This document shows positions 34,822 to 45,270 of a stretch of 64,000 nt of DNA, piece by piece (positions within the stretch are counted from its first letter, which is position 1; the number at the start of each line of letters is the position of its first letter). The DNA comes from Iodobacter fluviatilis (GTDB lineage: Bacteria; Pseudomonadota; Gammaproteobacteria; Burkholderiales; Chitinibacteraceae): positions 930,001-994,000 of the forward strand of contig NZ_CP025781.1 of assembly GCF_004194535.1 (NCBI RefSeq), in the 5' to 3' direction. Both the position numbers and the translations under genes were made by a program. The notes below the pieces were generated by a model. That model saw only the letters and a program-made list of their open reading frames with translations, did no database searches and was not told the origin of the DNA.

Positions 34822-36768
34822 ATGAGTATCACACGCAGAGACTTTCTTAACGGCGTAGCCATAGCAATTGCGGCGGGTGTTGCCCCCATTAGCCTGCTGC
34901 AGGCGGCACAAGGCGGCAATGCGCTGGCCCACAAAACGCTAAACTACCCGCCCGCCCTCACTGGCCTGCGCGGCAACCACCCCGGTTCTTTTGAGCCGGC
35001 ACACAGCATCGCCCTCGGCGGCAAGCAATACAACTTCAAGGCCGCCCCGCTTGAAGGTGAGTATGATTTAGTCATCGTAGGCGCTGGGATTAGTGGCCTA
35101 GCGGCCGCCTGCTTTTATCAGCAATTACTGGGCGCTGATAAAAAAATCCTGCTACTCGATAACCACGATGATTTCGGCGGCCACGCCAAGCGCAACGAGT
35201 TCAGCACCCCAGATGGCTTGCTACTGGGCTACGGCGGCAGTGAATCCCTGCAATCCCCGCGCTCGGTCTTTAGCCCAGTGGCACTAGGCCTGCTTAAGGC
35301 GCTTGAAGTGAATATCGATGAGCTGGCTAAGGGCTTCCAGCAGACCTTCTACCCAGATCTGGGCTTGAGTCGCGGCGTATATTTCGATGAGAAACACTTT
35401 GGCGTAAACAAGATAGTAAGCGGCGATCCTAGCCACAGCGTGGCCGATGACATCCCGCGCGATCGCCTCAACGGCCGCTCGCTGGCCGCGTTTATCGGCG
35501 ACTTCCCGTTAAATGATGCCGACAAGGCCGCTTTGCTAGCGCTACATGAAGATAAAACCGATTACTTGAGCGGCATGACTCAGAAAGAAAAAGACCTATG
35601 GGTGACCCGCAATAGCTACACCACTTTTTTGCGTGACAAGGTGGGCCTGAGTAAGCAAGCGATCGCTTACTTCCAGCAGCGCACCAGTGACTTCCAAGCG
35701 GTTGGTATCGATGCCACCGCTTGCTCTGATGCACGGCTCTGTGATCTGCCAGGTTTTGGCGGCATGAATCTGACACCCCTTGATGCTGAAGAACAAGCAG
35801 AGCTGGACGATCCTTACATCTTTCACTTACCAGATGGTAATGCGGGGCTGACACGCCTAATGGTGCGCAAGCTAATCCCGCAGGTAGCCCCCGGCCACAC
35901 CATGCAGGATGTGGTGTTAGCCAAGTTTGACTACAGCCAACTCGACCAGCCTAAGCACAAAGTAAGGTTGCGCCTTGGTAGCGCAGCGCTGCAGGCAAAA
36001 AACATTCACCACGCGGATAAAAGCAAAGGGGTCGAAGTTACCTACATCAAGGAGGGCAAACTTTATCGGGTGCGGGCCAAGCAATCGATCATGGCCGGTT
36101 ACAATATGATGATCCCCCACATCGTACCCGAGCTACCAGAGCCTCAGAAGGAAGCGCTACGCCAAAATGTGAAGGCACCGCTGGTCTACGCCAATGTGGT
36201 GATCAAAAACTGGCAAGCCTTCGTTAAGCTCGGGGTACATGAAATCTATTCACCGACGGCCCCTTACAGCCGAGTCAAGCTAGACTACCCTGTGAACCTC
36301 GGTGGCTACGAGCATCCTAAAAACCCAGATCAGCCCATCTGCCTGCACATGGTGTATGTGCCCACCCTGCCCAATACCGGCCTATCCGCACGCGAGCAAT
36401 CCCGCATGGGGCGCGCCACAATCCTCGGCATGCCTTTTGAGCAGCACGAGCAGATGATCCGCGAACAGCTGCAAGGAATGTTGGGCGGCGCAGGCTTTAA
36501 CCATGAGCAGGATATCCTTGCTATCACGGTGAACCGTTGGTCCCACGGCTACTCCTACGCCACCAACACCCTGTTTGATGATGAGGTGCAAAGTGAGAAA
36601 TGGATGGAGCTGGGCCGTCAGCCGATCGGCAACATCACCATCGCCAACTCCGACTCTGCCTGGAGCCCCTACGCCCACTCCGCCATCGATCAAGCCTGGC
36701 GCGCAGTCAACGAGCTGGCCACCATGAAACAAGGATCGGCGCTCAAAAAGAAGGTCACCAAAATCTAA
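34822..36768 (+). CDS. Tat-exported FAD-dependent oxidoreductase, spermidine dehydrogenase-like
   Basis: 648 residues. A twin-arginine signal (SITRRDFLNG) begins the protein. After YPPALTGLRGNHPGSFE, a feature of the SpdH family, comes the FAD-binding Rossmann motif YDLVIVGAGISGLAAA near residue 80 and DDFGGHAKRNEF. The C-terminal part (GRQPIGNITIANSDSAWSPY) closes the FAD site. SpdH oxidises spermidine in the periplasm. I chose the ATG at 34822 with AAGGA upstream; the frame opens earlier at 34753 but lacks signal-peptide logic. It stands alone between two IS remnants, so it may have been acquired. The exact substrate is not certain. Confidence 0.82.
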   Translation: MSITRRDFLNGVAIAIAAGVAPISLLQAAQGGNALAHKTLNYPPALTGLRGNHPGSFEPAHSIALGGKQYNFKAAPLEGEYDLVIVGAGISGLAAACFYQQLLGADKKILLLDNHDDFGGHAKRNEFSTPDGLLLGYGGSESLQSPRSVFSPVALGLLKALEVNIDELAKGFQQTFYPDLGLSRGVYFDEKHFGVNKIVSGDPSHSVADDIPRDRLNGRSLAAFIGDFPLNDADKAALLALHEDKTDYLSGMTQKEKDLWVTRNSYTTFLRDKVGLSKQAIAYFQQRTSDFQAVGIDATACSDARLCDLPGFGGMNLTPLDAEEQAELDDPYIFHLPDGNAGLTRLMVRKLIPQVAPGHTMQDVVLAKFDYSQLDQPKHKVRLRLGSAALQAKNIHHADKSKGVEVTYIKEGKLYRVRAKQSIMAGYNMMIPHIVPELPEPQKEALRQNVKAPLVYANVVIKNWQAFVKLGVHEIYSPTAPYSRVKLDYPVNLGGYEHPKNPDQPICLHMVYVPTLPNTGLSAREQSRMGRATILGMPFEQHEQMIREQLQGMLGGAGFNHEQDILAITVNRWSHGYSYATNTLFDDEVQSEKWMELGRQPIGNITIANSDSAWSPYAHSAIDQAWRAVNELATMKQGSALKKKVTKI

Positions 36769-36867
36769 AAATTGAATAGCATTTGGGAAGTTTGCTCAGG
36801 CCGATAAACTCCCCGCTTATATGATTGGCGGGTGATTTTATCTATTAAGCTGCGTAAGAATAAACGC

Positions 36868-37233
36868 ATGAGCAAACCTGAACCGAGCAAATCCCACACA
36901 TTGGAGCGCCTGTCACGCGGCACTTAAATCGCGCAATGGCATGCACTCTTAACAGGAATAAGGGGATAGCAAGCTAAATTTAGCGATGCGGCCATTCAGT
37001 TTTGCTTAACTATCAAGTGCCTATTTAATCTGCCACTACGCCAAACAACAGGCTTTGTAGAAAGCTTACTTCAACTCGCCAGTGTAGATTGGAAAGTGCC
37101 TGACTCCCGCACGATCTGCCGACGAAAAAACGTCTTAAGGTCGTCATATCGGCACAAAAAAAGCATGAGCGGCTTGCAATGATTGGTCGACAGTACGGGT
37201 ATCAAGATGCTGGGCGAAAGCGAGCCCATGTGG
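36868..37233 (+). pseudogene. IS5-family transposase remnant
   Basis: One frame, broken by three stops, reads MSKPEPSKSHTLERLSRGT, a stop, IAQWHALLTGIRG, a stop, then QAKFSDAAIQFCLTIKCLFN, LPLRQTTGFVESLLQLASVD and WKVPDSRTICRRKNVL, later LVDSTGIKMLGESE. FSDAAIQ..LT.K, LRQTTGFVESLL, VPD..T.CRR and the DSTG motif follow the order of IS5-family transposases. The 3' half, with the remaining catalytic residues, is missing. Confidence 0.8.
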
Positions 37234-37311
37234 AAAGTAAGAATATTTTGTATGTGTGGTTGTCACATAAAAATAAAACTCCATCCGTACAAAATCCGGT
37301 ACACCACAAAG

Positions 37312-37336
37312 AAAAAGCCCCGCATAAGCGAGGCTA
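37312..37336 (-). terminator. Terminator after tRNA-Pro
   Basis: On the minus strand AGCCTCGC-TTAT-GCGGGGCT forms an 8-bp stem (one G-T pair) followed by TTTTTC, 15 bases past the tRNA 3' end. Confidence 0.7.
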
Positions 37337-37351
37337 AGTCTTTGATACTAT

Positions 37352-37428
37352 TGGTCGGAATGAGAGGATTCGAACCTCCGACCCCTTGCACCCCATGCAA
37401 GTGCGCTACCAAGCTGCGCCACATTCCG
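37352..37428 (-). tRNA. tRNA-Pro (anticodon GGG)
   Basis: 77 bases including an encoded CCA. Acceptor stem CGGAATG/CATTCCG, D arm GCGC AGCTTGGTA GCGC, anticodon stem CTTGC/GCAAG with loop ATGGGGT (anticodon GGG), and T arm GGAGG TTCGAAT CCTCT. Its 3' end faces the accessory region. Confidence 0.95.
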
Positions 37429-37467
37429 AACTCAGGCACGTATTATATCTTACGGCCCACTGCCTGG

Positions 37468-37833
37468 CTAGTTATCCAACCACGCAAGTAATTCTTCTAA
37501 TTCATGACGCAATTCTGTCACTGTAGTTCCCTCTTCCGCGCCATCAGCATCTCCTCGAAGCGCTGATAGTTGGTTGCGGGCACCGCTGATGGTAAAGCCT
37601 TGTTCGTAAAGTAGGGAGCGGATCCGCCGCACTAGCAGCACTTCATGGTGCTGATAGTAGCGACGATTGCCGCGCCGTTTTACAGGCTTTAATTGCGTGA
37701 ATTCCTGCTCCCAGTAACGCAGCACATGCGGCTTTACACCACAGAGCTCGCTAACTTCACCGATGGTGAAGTAGCGTTTTGCTGGGATAGAGGGTAGATC
37801 ACTGGTCGGTATGACGAGGCTGGTGCTTTGCAT
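37468..37833 (-). CDS. MerR-family transcriptional regulator
   Basis: 121 residues. The winged helix-turn-helix of MerR type ([26 protein letters not shown]) is at about residues 20-45, followed by the wing ([14 protein letters not shown]) and a short dimer helix. No effector-binding domain or Cys ligands follow, so it is one of the short MerR proteins found next to ihfA in gamma- and betaproteobacteria. Its start overlaps the end of ihfA by 35 bases. Target genes are unknown. Confidence 0.88.
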   Translation of the reverse strand: MQSTSLVIPTSDLPSIPAKRYFTIGEVSELCGVKPHVLRYWEQEFTQLKPVKRRGNRRYYQHHEVLLVRRIRSLLYEQGFTISGARNQLSALRGDADGAEEGTTVTELRHELEELLAWLDN

Positions 37834-38116
37834 AGTGACTTTCGACCATTCCCTTCAGCTTTTGACTGGCGTGGAAAGTAACCACGCGTCGTGCGGAGAT
37901 GGGGATTTCTTCGCCTGTTTTAGGATTACGCCCAGGACGCTGTGGCTTGTCTCTGAGCTGAAAATTGCCAAAGCCGGAGAGTTTTACCGAATCGCCCTCA
38001 GAAAGGGACGTGCGGATTTCCTCGAAGAAGGCTTCGACCATGTCTTTCGCTTCACGCTTATTTAAGCCAACCTTGTCAAACAACATATCAGCCAAGTCAG
38101 CTTTAGTAAGAGTCAT
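37799..38116 (-). CDS. ihfA: Integration host factor subunit alpha
   Basis: 105 residues from the second of two tandem ATGs (first at 38119). The start [20 protein letters not shown] matches IhfA, and the DNA-minor-groove arm carries [20 protein letters not shown] with the intercalating Pro. Heterodimer with IhfB; bends DNA in recombination, transcription and replication. It follows pheT as in E. coli (pheST-ihfA) and probably shares its transcript. Confidence 0.95.
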   Translation of the reverse strand: MTLTKADLADMLFDKVGLNKREAKDMVEAFFEEIRTSLSEGDSVKLSGFGNFQLRDKPQRPGRNPKTGEEIPISARRVVTFHASQKLKGMVESHYAKHQPRHTDQ

Positions 38117-38144
38117 CATAGTAGGGGGGTGTACTGCATTAGCA

Positions 38145-40499
38145 TTAGACTCTCAACGTCGCACCGTTTACTTCGGCCGCACGGAGCATATCCGCGACGA
38201 CGGCGTCGACTTCCTCATCAGTAAGAGTTTTGTGAGTATCTTGCATTAACATCTTGAAAGCAAGGCTTTTTTTACCTTCTGGAACACCTTTTCCACGGTA
38301 GACATCGAACACTTCTGATGCTATGAGGAGCGGGTTTTTCAGATTGGCGAATGCAGCTTGTAGTGTTGCCACCGACAAGCATTCATCAACCAGTAAGGCA
38401 AGGTCACGGCGAACTACTTGTAGCTTGGATACAGGCTTCGCCGTAAGCGGTTCAACGCTTACAAGCGCAGCTACATCCAATTCAAACAAGACGGGCGCTG
38501 TGCCTAAATCGTACGATTGCACCCATTTAGGATGCAGCTCGCCAATTACACCAACCACGACACCGTTTAATAACACTTCGGCAGCGCGGCCAGGATGTAG
38601 GGCTGGATGATCGGCTCGGCGGAACTCTGCTTGGCGCGGAGCAAACAATGCTTCTACGTCGGCCTTTACATCATAAAAATCAATCTGCTGCTTAGCGCTA
38701 GCCCACTGCTCGGCCGTGCGATGCCCCCAAGCTAACCCGGCTAGTTTTTCTGGCTGGGCGCTTGGATCCTTACCATAAAATACACGAGCCATTTCAAACA
38801 GGCGCACACGCTCTTGCTTGCGCTTAATATTGCCTTGCAAGGCTGAGATTAAGCCGCCAAATAGACTAGAACGCATCACACTCATTTGACTAGAAATTGG
38901 GTTTTGCAACTTAATTGGGGTGCTATTACCCGCAAAATCTGCTTCACATTTTTCTTCAACAAAGGCGTAGCTAATCGCTTCGAAATAATCACGAGAAACC
39001 ATTAAATTTTTCAAAGCAGAAGCTGCCCGAGCATTACCCGGCAGGGGCAAGATCACTTGACGTGATGCAGATGGTGCAACTGGAATATTGTCGTAGCCAA
39101 ATAGACGAGCAATTTCTTCGATTAAATCTTCTTCAATCACAATATCGAAACGGAACGATGGCGGAGTCACGGTAATGACATCGCCTGCAACGGACGTTGG
39201 CAAGCCCAAACGAGCCAGTAGCGCGAGAATTTCGTCAGCGGATAAAGAGACACCCAACACCTTGGCCACGCGTGATACGCGCAATCCCACAGCAGGGCGA
39301 ACCGGCAGCTCCGCCACCGCTTCTGTAACTGGGCCGGCTTCACCGCCGCAAATTTCAATAATCAGCTGGCTAGCACGCTCAAGTGCATTCAGCACATTGG
39401 CAAAATCAATACCTCGCTCAAAACGATGCGAGCTATCTGAGCTAAAACCAACACGGCGTGATCGCCCAGTAATTACACTAGGTGCAAAGAAGGCCGACTC
39501 TAAAAAGATATGGCGCGTACCAGCCACCACAGCAGATTCTAAACCGCCCATGATGCCAGCCAGCGCTAAAGGCTTCACGCTATCTGCAATCACCAGCATG
39601 TCTGCTTCAAGCGTTAGCTCTTTTTCATTTAGCAGTGTAATTTGTTCGCCTGGCTGAGCAAAGCGAGCCTGAATACCACCTTCTAGCTTCTCAGCATCAA
39701 AAGCATGCATAGGCTGGCCCAGCTCTAACAACACATAATTGGTTACATCAACAATCGCCGAGATCGAGCGTAAGCCCGAACGCTCTAAGCGTTGCTTCAT
39801 CCAATCTGGAGTTACAGCAGCTTGGTTTACATTTTTGATCACACGTCCAGCATAACGTGGGCATGCAACGCCCGCGTTCAGCGATACGGCCATCACATCG
39901 TTACACGTCGGTGCGACAGCTTTAATTTCAACCGGATTAAGCACGGTATCCGTTAAAGCAGCCACTTCTCGCGCAATCCCTTTAATCGAAAGACAATCAG
40001 TGCGGTTTGGCGTGAGCTTTAAAGTCAGCAAGCGATCATCAAGCTGTAAATATTCGCGGATCGACATGCCAATAGGCGCATCACTAGGCAAAATCATCAA
40101 GCCATCTACATCGCTTGGCATGCCTAATTCATCGCCAGAGCACAGCATGCCAAAGGATTCAACGCCGCGAACCTTGGCTTTTTTGATATTAAAATCGCCA
40201 GGTAAAGCTGCGCCAACCCGGGCGCAAGGTACTTTAATACCAGGGGCCACATTAGGTGCGCCACATACAATTTGCAGCGGTTCAGCCTCACCAATATTCA
40301 CGCTACAAACATTCAGTTTGTCTGCATTTTCATGCTTAGTAACAGACAGCACCTCTGCCACAAACACTTGAGTAAACTCAGGCGCTGCAGGGTCATTTTC
40401 TTCCACTTCTAAACCGGCCATTGTTAATAAATGCGCCAGTTGTTCAGAATTTAGTGCTGGGTTAACCCAGCTACGCAACCACTGTTCAGAAAATTTCAT
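38145..40499 (-). CDS. pheT: Phenylalanine--tRNA ligase subunit beta
   Basis: 784 residues. An N-terminal tRNA-binding EMAP/OB fold ([35 protein letters not shown]), B3/B4 editing domain, B5 domain and catalytic-like core, ending in the FDX-ACB anticodon-binding domain ([16 protein letters not shown]). It works as alpha2beta2 with PheS to charge tRNA-Phe. I chose the ATG at 40499 with AGGTG upstream; the GTG at 40508 adds three residues. Confidence 0.95.
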   Translation of the reverse strand: MKFSEQWLRSWVNPALNSEQLAHLLTMAGLEVEENDPAAPEFTQVFVAEVLSVTKHENADKLNVCSVNIGEAEPLQIVCGAPNVAPGIKVPCARVGAALPGDFNIKKAKVRGVESFGMLCSGDELGMPSDVDGLMILPSDAPIGMSIREYLQLDDRLLTLKLTPNRTDCLSIKGIAREVAALTDTVLNPVEIKAVAPTCNDVMAVSLNAGVACPRYAGRVIKNVNQAAVTPDWMKQRLERSGLRSISAIVDVTNYVLLELGQPMHAFDAEKLEGGIQARFAQPGEQITLLNEKELTLEADMLVIADSVKPLALAGIMGGLESAVVAGTRHIFLESAFFAPSVITGRSRRVGFSSDSSHRFERGIDFANVLNALERASQLIIEICGGEAGPVTEAVAELPVRPAVGLRVSRVAKVLGVSLSADEILALLARLGLPTSVAGDVITVTPPSFRFDIVIEEDLIEEIARLFGYDNIPVAPSASRQVILPLPGNARAASALKNLMVSRDYFEAISYAFVEEKCEADFAGNSTPIKLQNPISSQMSVMRSSLFGGLISALQGNIKRKQERVRLFEMARVFYGKDPSAQPEKLAGLAWGHRTAEQWASAKQQIDFYDVKADVEALFAPRQAEFRRADHPALHPGRAAEVLLNGVVVGVIGELHPKWVQSYDLGTAPVLFELDVAALVSVEPLTAKPVSKLQVVRRDLALLVDECLSVATLQAAFANLKNPLLIASEVFDVYRGKGVPEGKKSLAFKMLMQDTHKTLTDEEVDAVVADMLRAAEVNGATLRV

Positions 40500-40556
40500 C
40501 ACTCGCACCTACGAACACGCGGAGAATTAAACATCCGCTAGAAAAAGCCAAGTCAG

Positions 40557-40584
40557 CTAAAGCAAGCTTTACGCTTTAGCTGCA
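40557..40584 (-). other. Intercistronic hairpin between pheS and pheT
   Basis: AGCTAAAGC and GCTTTAGCT can pair on the minus strand between pheS and pheT. No T run follows directly, so it is more likely an mRNA processing or stability structure than a terminator. Confidence 0.35.
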
Positions 40585-40610
40585 CTCCTTTTTTAAACAC
40601 CACGTGCCAA

Positions 40611-41597
40611 TTACTTGAACTGCTCGAGGAAGGAAATATCGTTCTCGAAGAAGAGGCGCAAGTCATTTACGCCGTAATACAACATTGCAAAACGATCTAG
40701 GCCAATACCAAAAGCAAAGCCTGTGAATTTCTCGCTATCGATGCCCACATTTTTCAGCACATTAGGGTGCACCATGCCGCACCCACCCACTTCCATCCAG
40801 CCTTTAGACCACTTTACGTCGATCTCAGCCGAAGGCTCGGTAAAAGGAAAGAAAGAGGGGCGAAAGCGCACTTCCAGATCATCACGCTCAAAGAACTGAC
40901 GCAAAAAGCTTACAATCACACTTTTTAAATCGGCAAATGAAACGTCTTGATCAACCCACAAACCTTCCATTTGATGGAACATCGGTGAATGCGTTGCATC
41001 AGAATCAACACGGTAAACACGGCCTGGTGCGATAATTTTAATCGGCGGCTCATGGCTTTCCATGTAACGCGCTTGAATCGGGGAAGTATGCGTGCGCAAT
41101 ACTTCGCCACCTTCTACATAGAAGGTATCTTGCATACCGCGGGCAGGATGATCCGGCGGCAGATTCAAGGCTTCAAAATTATAAAAATCTGTTTCGATTT
41201 CAGGGCCATCAGCAACAGCGAAACCCATAGAATGAAATAGCGTTTCAATACGCTGACGCACCAGTGTTACTGGGTGCAATCCACCACCAGCCAGCCCACG
41301 GCCGGGCAAGGTAATATCCAGCGCTTCAGCCGCTAATTGCTTAGCCAGCTTATCTTGGGCAATGGATTCTCTGCGAGCATTAAGCGACGCTTCAAATGCT
41401 TGCTTAGCCTGATTAACGATTGCACCAAAAGATTTTTTTTCTTCAGGTGGCAAGGTAGCTAACTGTTTTAAGAGCGCAGAAATCTCGCCCTGCTTGCCAA
41501 TAAATTGCGCCTTGGCATTTTCAAGTTCGTTCGGGTCATTGGTTGCATTTAATGCAGCCAGGCCTTTTTCCAGAATCGCTTGTACATTATCAACCAT
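40611..41597 (-). CDS. pheS: Phenylalanine--tRNA ligase subunit alpha
   Basis: 328 residues, normal length. N-terminal coiled-coil arm (about 1-90) and class II catalytic core: motif 1 region around [21 protein letters not shown], motif 2 ([15 protein letters not shown]) and motif 3 ([17 protein letters not shown]). Catalyses phenylalanyl-adenylate formation. It starts about 140 bases after rplT, with a terminator-like hairpin between, so expression may be partly separate from the infC block. Confidence 0.96.
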   Translation of the reverse strand: MVDNVQAILEKGLAALNATNDPNELENAKAQFIGKQGEISALLKQLATLPPEEKKSFGAIVNQAKQAFEASLNARRESIAQDKLAKQLAAEALDITLPGRGLAGGGLHPVTLVRQRIETLFHSMGFAVADGPEIETDFYNFEALNLPPDHPARGMQDTFYVEGGEVLRTHTSPIQARYMESHEPPIKIIAPGRVYRVDSDATHSPMFHQMEGLWVDQDVSFADLKSVIVSFLRQFFERDDLEVRFRPSFFPFTEPSAEIDVKWSKGWMEVGGCGMVHPNVLKNVGIDSEKFTGFAFGIGLDRFAMLYYGVNDLRLFFENDISFLEQFK

Positions 41598-41693
41598 GAT
41601 CTTGCGGCAATCTCAGGCAAATTGTTTTGCTCAACCTAATAACTTAAACGAAAGCAGTCAGGTAAAAGCAGCCCCTTGGTTAAACCAAAGGAA

Positions 41694-41720
41694 TAAAAAA
41701 GGGAGGCCAGAAGCCTCCCC
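41694..41720 (-). terminator. Terminator or attenuator between rplT and pheS
   Basis: On the minus strand GGGGAGGC-TTCT-GGCCTCCC is followed by TTTTTTA, a classical intrinsic terminator just after rplT. In E. coli the pheST leader contains an attenuator; I see no Phe-rich leader peptide here, so simple termination is the safer reading. Confidence 0.75.
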
Positions 41721-41738
41721 CTCTTGTCGACCAGCCGA

Positions 41739-42098
41739 TTAGGCGGCTAGTTTCGCCTTAGCTACTTCAACAAACTGGGCAAAAGCCGGTTTATCAAAAA
41801 TAGCCATATCAGCGAGAACCTTACGGTCAACTTCAATACCAGCTTTCTTCAGACCGTTCATGAAACGGCTGTAGGCCAAGCCGCACTCACGGGATGCAGC
41901 GTTAATACGCGCAATCCATAGGCGACGGAACTGACGTTTTTTCTGACGACGGTCACGGTAAGCGTATTGACCTGCCTTCATGACAGCCTGTTTGGCTACA
42001 CGATAGACATTTTTACGACGACCACGATAGCCTTTGGCCAGAGCGATGATTTTCTTATGACGGGCACGAGCTGTAACACCACGTTTAACGCGAGGCAT
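41739..42098 (-). CDS. rplT: 50S ribosomal protein L20
   Basis: 119 residues: [20 protein letters not shown] is the conserved L20 N-terminal arm, and the basic helical bundle follows. It binds 23S rRNA early in assembly and in E. coli represses its own operon. Lies 16 bases after rpmI. Confidence 0.97.
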   Translation of the reverse strand: MPRVKRGVTARARHKKIIALAKGYRGRRKNVYRVAKQAVMKAGQYAYRDRRQKKRQFRRLWIARINAASRECGLAYSRFMNGLKKAGIEVDRKVLADMAIFDKPAFAQFVEVAKAKLAA

Positions 42099-42114
42099 GA
42101 GTCTTTTCCTTTAG

Positions 42115-42312
42115 TTATGCGTAGGGCAACATTGCACGGACAGAAGGCATGTTCGACGGATCGACCATGCTTGTACCGCGCAGCTGGCGCTTAGTCTTAG
42201 TGGTTTTCTTGGTCAAGATGTGACGCTTGAAAGCGTGACTACGCTTAACGCCACCACCACCGAGAACCTTGAAGCGCTTTTTAGCGCCGCTCTTGGTCTT
42301 CATCTTAGGCAT
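42115..42312 (-). CDS. rpmI: 50S ribosomal protein L35
   Basis: 65 residues: [20 protein letters not shown] and [16 protein letters not shown] are diagnostic of L35. AGGAG precedes the ATG. The 165 bases between infC and this gene could hold the L20 operator known from E. coli; I could not verify the structure by eye. Confidence 0.96.
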   Translation of the reverse strand: MPKMKTKSGAKKRFKVLGGGGVKRSHAFKRHILTKKTTKTKRQLRGTSMVDPSNMPSVRAMLPYA

Positions 42313-42477
42313 GATGAACTCCTACTACTGAGTTAGATAGGGCGACAGGCGCCATAGCGGTTGCCCGCTTTGCACTTAATACCTGCCACCACGTTTTTAT
42401 TACGGCTGCTGGCTGACTTTAAACAAACAATCAACCTTGCCAGACGCAGCCGCTAGCCCGGTCATTTTTGCAAATAG

Positions 42478-43005
42478 TTAGATGGCTTTCTTTTTAGGAG
42501 CCAACATCATCACCATCTGACGCCCTTCCAGACGCGGATACTGCTCAACCACAACCAAATCGCCCAGATCAGCTTCAACACGTTTCAGCTGAGCCATACC
42601 GATTTCTTGGTGAGCCATTTCACGACCACGGAAACGCAAAGTAATCTTCGCTTTATCACCATCGGCAAGGAATCGAGTCAGATTACGCAGTTTGATCTGG
42701 TAATCGTTCTCGTCCGTGCCTGGACGGAATTTAATTTCCTTGACCTGGACCTGCTTCTGGTTCTGCTTGGCGGCGTGTTTCTTTTTCGAGTCCTGATATT
42801 TAAATTTGCCGTAATCCATAATGCGGCAAACTGGCGGCTGTGCTGTTGGTGCGATTTCCACCAGATCAACATTGGCCTCTTCGGCCAAAGCCAAAGCCTC
42901 TGAAAGGCTGACGATACCAAGCTGCTCGCCATCCACACCCTGCAAACGTAACTCACGGGCGGTGATTTCACCGTTAATCCGTGGTTCTTTATCCTGAGAA
43001 GCTAT
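42478..43005 (-). CDS. infC: Translation initiation factor IF-3 (AUA start)
   Basis: 175 residues if started at ATA, 43005-43003, giving (M)[20 protein letters not shown] and then the visible [13 protein letters not shown]. This restores the conserved IF-3 N-terminal domain; conventional start codons give a truncated protein (TTG at 42945). GGAG lies seven bases upstream of the ATA, ideal spacing, while a neighbouring ATC is too close. The C-terminal domain is intact ([31 protein letters not shown]). infC uses a rare start (AUU in E. coli) because IF-3 itself rejects such codons, giving autoregulation. Confidence 0.9.
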   Translation of the reverse strand: MASQDKEPRINGEITARELRLQGVDGEQLGIVSLSEALALAEEANVDLVEIAPTAQPPVCRIMDYGKFKYQDSKKKHAAKQNQKQVQVKEIKFRPGTDENDYQIKLRNLTRFLADGDKAKITLRFRGREMAHQEIGMAQLKRVEADLGDLVVVEQYPRLEGRQMVMMLAPKKKAI

Positions 43006-43053
43006 TGTGATTCTCCAAGTCGTTCAAAATCAAAACCGTGCGATGGCCATGAG

Positions 43054-44958
43054 TTAAAGCTGTGGCATTTCTGATTTTAGACGCTCAACGAGCGCTTCAA
43101 TCGTTAACTGCCCCAAGTCTTCACCAGAACGGCTTCGCACGGCCACTAGGCCTGCCTCTTTCTCTTTATCACCAATAATTAGCTGATAAGGTAGACGTTG
43201 CAGGCTATGTTCCCGAATTTTATAGGTAATCTTCTCATTTCTCAAGTCCGCTTGAACTCTAAAACCAAGAGACTTGAGTTTTTCGGTCACTTCTACGGCA
43301 TATTCACGCTGTGCATCGGAAATATTTAAGACCACAAGCTGCGTTGGAGCAAGCCAAACAGGGAAAGCACCGGCATGATTTTCGATCAGAATACCAATAA
43401 AACGCTCCATTGAGCCCAATACTGCGCGGTGCAGCATCAAAGGACGATGTTTTGCGTTATCAATCCCAACATACTCAGCGCCTAAACGTTCCGGTAAATT
43501 TGGATCGATCTGTAAAGTACCACATTGCCACACTCGACCGAGACAATCTTTTAATGAAAATTCAATTTTAGGGCCATAAAATGCGCCTTCGCCTGGCTGG
43601 TACTCAAAAGCCAAACCTTTAGAATCCAGTGCAGCGGCCAATGCAGCCTCGGCATGATCCCAGCTTTCTTCTGTGCCAACACGTTTTTCCGGACGAGTGG
43701 AAAGCTTCACCAAAATTTCATTAAAGCCAAAGTCAGCATACACCTCTTGCAGCAAATCAATAAATGATGCGGCTTCCGACTGAACTTGGTCTTCTGTACA
43801 GAAAATATGCGCATCATCTTGCACAAAGCCACGCACGCGCATAATACCGTGTAATGAACCTGATGGCTCATTACGATGGCAAGAACCAAACTCAGAGAAA
43901 CGCAGAGGCAAATCGCGGTAAGAGCGCAAGCCTTGATTAAAGACTTGAATATGCCCTGGACAATTCATTGGTTTTACCGCGTAATCACGTTTTTCCGACT
44001 CGGTAGTAAACATTGCATCGTGATAGTTCTCCCAGTGGCCGGATTTCTCCCACAAGGAACGATCCATCACCATCGGGGTGCGAATCTCCTGATAGCCGTG
44101 CTGATCAAGCTTCTTACGCATATATTGTTCAATCGTCTGCCACAGCGCCCAACCCTTAGGGTGCCAGAACACCATACCAGGCGCTTCTTCTTGCATATGA
44201 AATAAATCAAGCTGCTTACCAATTTTACGGTGATCACGCTTTTCTGACTCTTCCAACATATGCAAGTACTGTTCTAACTCGTCTTTTTTAGCCCAAGCAG
44301 TGCCATAAATGCGAGTCAGCATTTCATTTTTGCTATCACCACGCCAGTAAGCGCCAGCCACTTTCATTAATTTAAATACTTTCAACTTGCCCGTAGATGG
44401 CACATGAGGACCACGGCAAAGATCAGTGAAATCTCCTTCACGATACAAGCTCAGCGCTTGATCGGCAGGAATTGACTCGATAATTTCAGCCTTATAAGCC
44501 TCGCCTATGGACTTAAAGTAAGCCACCGCGTCATCACGAGATAACTCATAACGCTCAACAGGAATATCTTTCTTGGCCAATTCGCTCATTTTCTTTTCGA
44601 TTACGAGCAAATCTTCTGGAGTAAATGGGCGCTTATAAGCAAAGTCGTAATAGAAGCCATTTTCAATCACAGGGCCGATTGTGACTTGAACATCAGGGAA
44701 CAGCAGCTTGACCGCATGAGCCAGCAAATGCGCTGTAGAGTGACGAATCACTTCTAAACCATCGCCATCTTTATCAGTAATAATAGCAAGCTGAACGTCT
44801 TTATCGATCAAGTAACTGGTATCGACCAAGGTGCCATCCACCTTCCCTGCCAAAGCAGCGCGCGCAAGACCCGCACCGATACTTGCAGCTACATCACCCA
44901 CGGTAAGCGGGGCGTCGAATTGTCGTTCAGAGCCGTCTGGCAGGGTCACGATAGGCAT
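43054..44958 (-). CDS. thrS: Threonine--tRNA ligase
   Basis: 634 residues. TGS domain (1-62), editing domain with [12 protein letters not shown], then the class II core ([41 protein letters not shown]) and a C-terminal anticodon-binding domain ([20 protein letters not shown]). It heads the run thrS-infC-rpmI-rplT-pheST-ihfA, the usual order. 48 bases separate it from the infC start. Confidence 0.97.
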   Translation of the reverse strand: MPIVTLPDGSERQFDAPLTVGDVAASIGAGLARAALAGKVDGTLVDTSYLIDKDVQLAIITDKDGDGLEVIRHSTAHLLAHAVKLLFPDVQVTIGPVIENGFYYDFAYKRPFTPEDLLVIEKKMSELAKKDIPVERYELSRDDAVAYFKSIGEAYKAEIIESIPADQALSLYREGDFTDLCRGPHVPSTGKLKVFKLMKVAGAYWRGDSKNEMLTRIYGTAWAKKDELEQYLHMLEESEKRDHRKIGKQLDLFHMQEEAPGMVFWHPKGWALWQTIEQYMRKKLDQHGYQEIRTPMVMDRSLWEKSGHWENYHDAMFTTESEKRDYAVKPMNCPGHIQVFNQGLRSYRDLPLRFSEFGSCHRNEPSGSLHGIMRVRGFVQDDAHIFCTEDQVQSEAASFIDLLQEVYADFGFNEILVKLSTRPEKRVGTEESWDHAEAALAAALDSKGLAFEYQPGEGAFYGPKIEFSLKDCLGRVWQCGTLQIDPNLPERLGAEYVGIDNAKHRPLMLHRAVLGSMERFIGILIENHAGAFPVWLAPTQLVVLNISDAQREYAVEVTEKLKSLGFRVQADLRNEKITYKIREHSLQRLPYQLIIGDKEKEAGLVAVRSRSGEDLGQLTIEALVERLKSEMPQL

Positions 44959-45040
44959 AGTTTGTCCTGTGCTGCGCGTTAAGAGAGGGGTTGAAATACT
45001 TTCTAAAAGAGTAACAGAAGCCGTAAAAAATGAACGAAAA

Positions 45041-45067
45041 AAAAGTGCGGCTTACGCCGCACTTTTT
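45041..45067 (-). terminator. Bidirectional terminator between tRNA-Val and thrS
   Basis: AAGTGCGGC-TTAC-GCCGCACTT is a 9-bp stem flanked by an A run on the left and a T run on the right. It can stop transcripts from the tRNA on the minus strand before thrS. Confidence 0.75.
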
Positions 45068-45193
45068 ATAAATCAAGCCCCACGCACACGCCGCCAGAGT
45101 TACTCTGCAGTGGTGCTAGTTCGATTCATGGGGCTTAACTCCATCTTATGTAAGCATGACTTGAACACTACAAATCACACCTTATGAATTTTT

Positions 45194-45270
45194 TGGTAGG
45201 GTTGGTGAGATTCGAACTCACGACCTCTTGGATGTCGACCAAACGCTCTAACCAACTGAGCTACAACCCT
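45194..45270 (-). tRNA. tRNA-Val (anticodon GAC)
   Basis: 77 bases with encoded CCA. Acceptor AGGGTTG/CAACCCT, D arm GCTC AGTTGGTTA GAGC, anticodon stem TTTGG/CCAAG (one T-G pair) with loop TCGACAT, and T arm GTGAG TTCGAAT CTCAC. The loop has C at position 33 instead of the near-universal U. Confidence 0.9.

Larger units (their letters stand above)
36769..37351. other. Region between flavoprotein gene and tRNA-Pro
   Basis: 583 bases holding the IS5-family remnant (36868-37233) and the tRNA terminator (37312-37336). No intact gene. Confidence 0.6.

Noticed and set aside
42313-42477. L20 operator pseudoknot between infC and rpmI
   Set aside because: Expected from E. coli, but I could not identify the paired segments by eye, so no feature is claimed.
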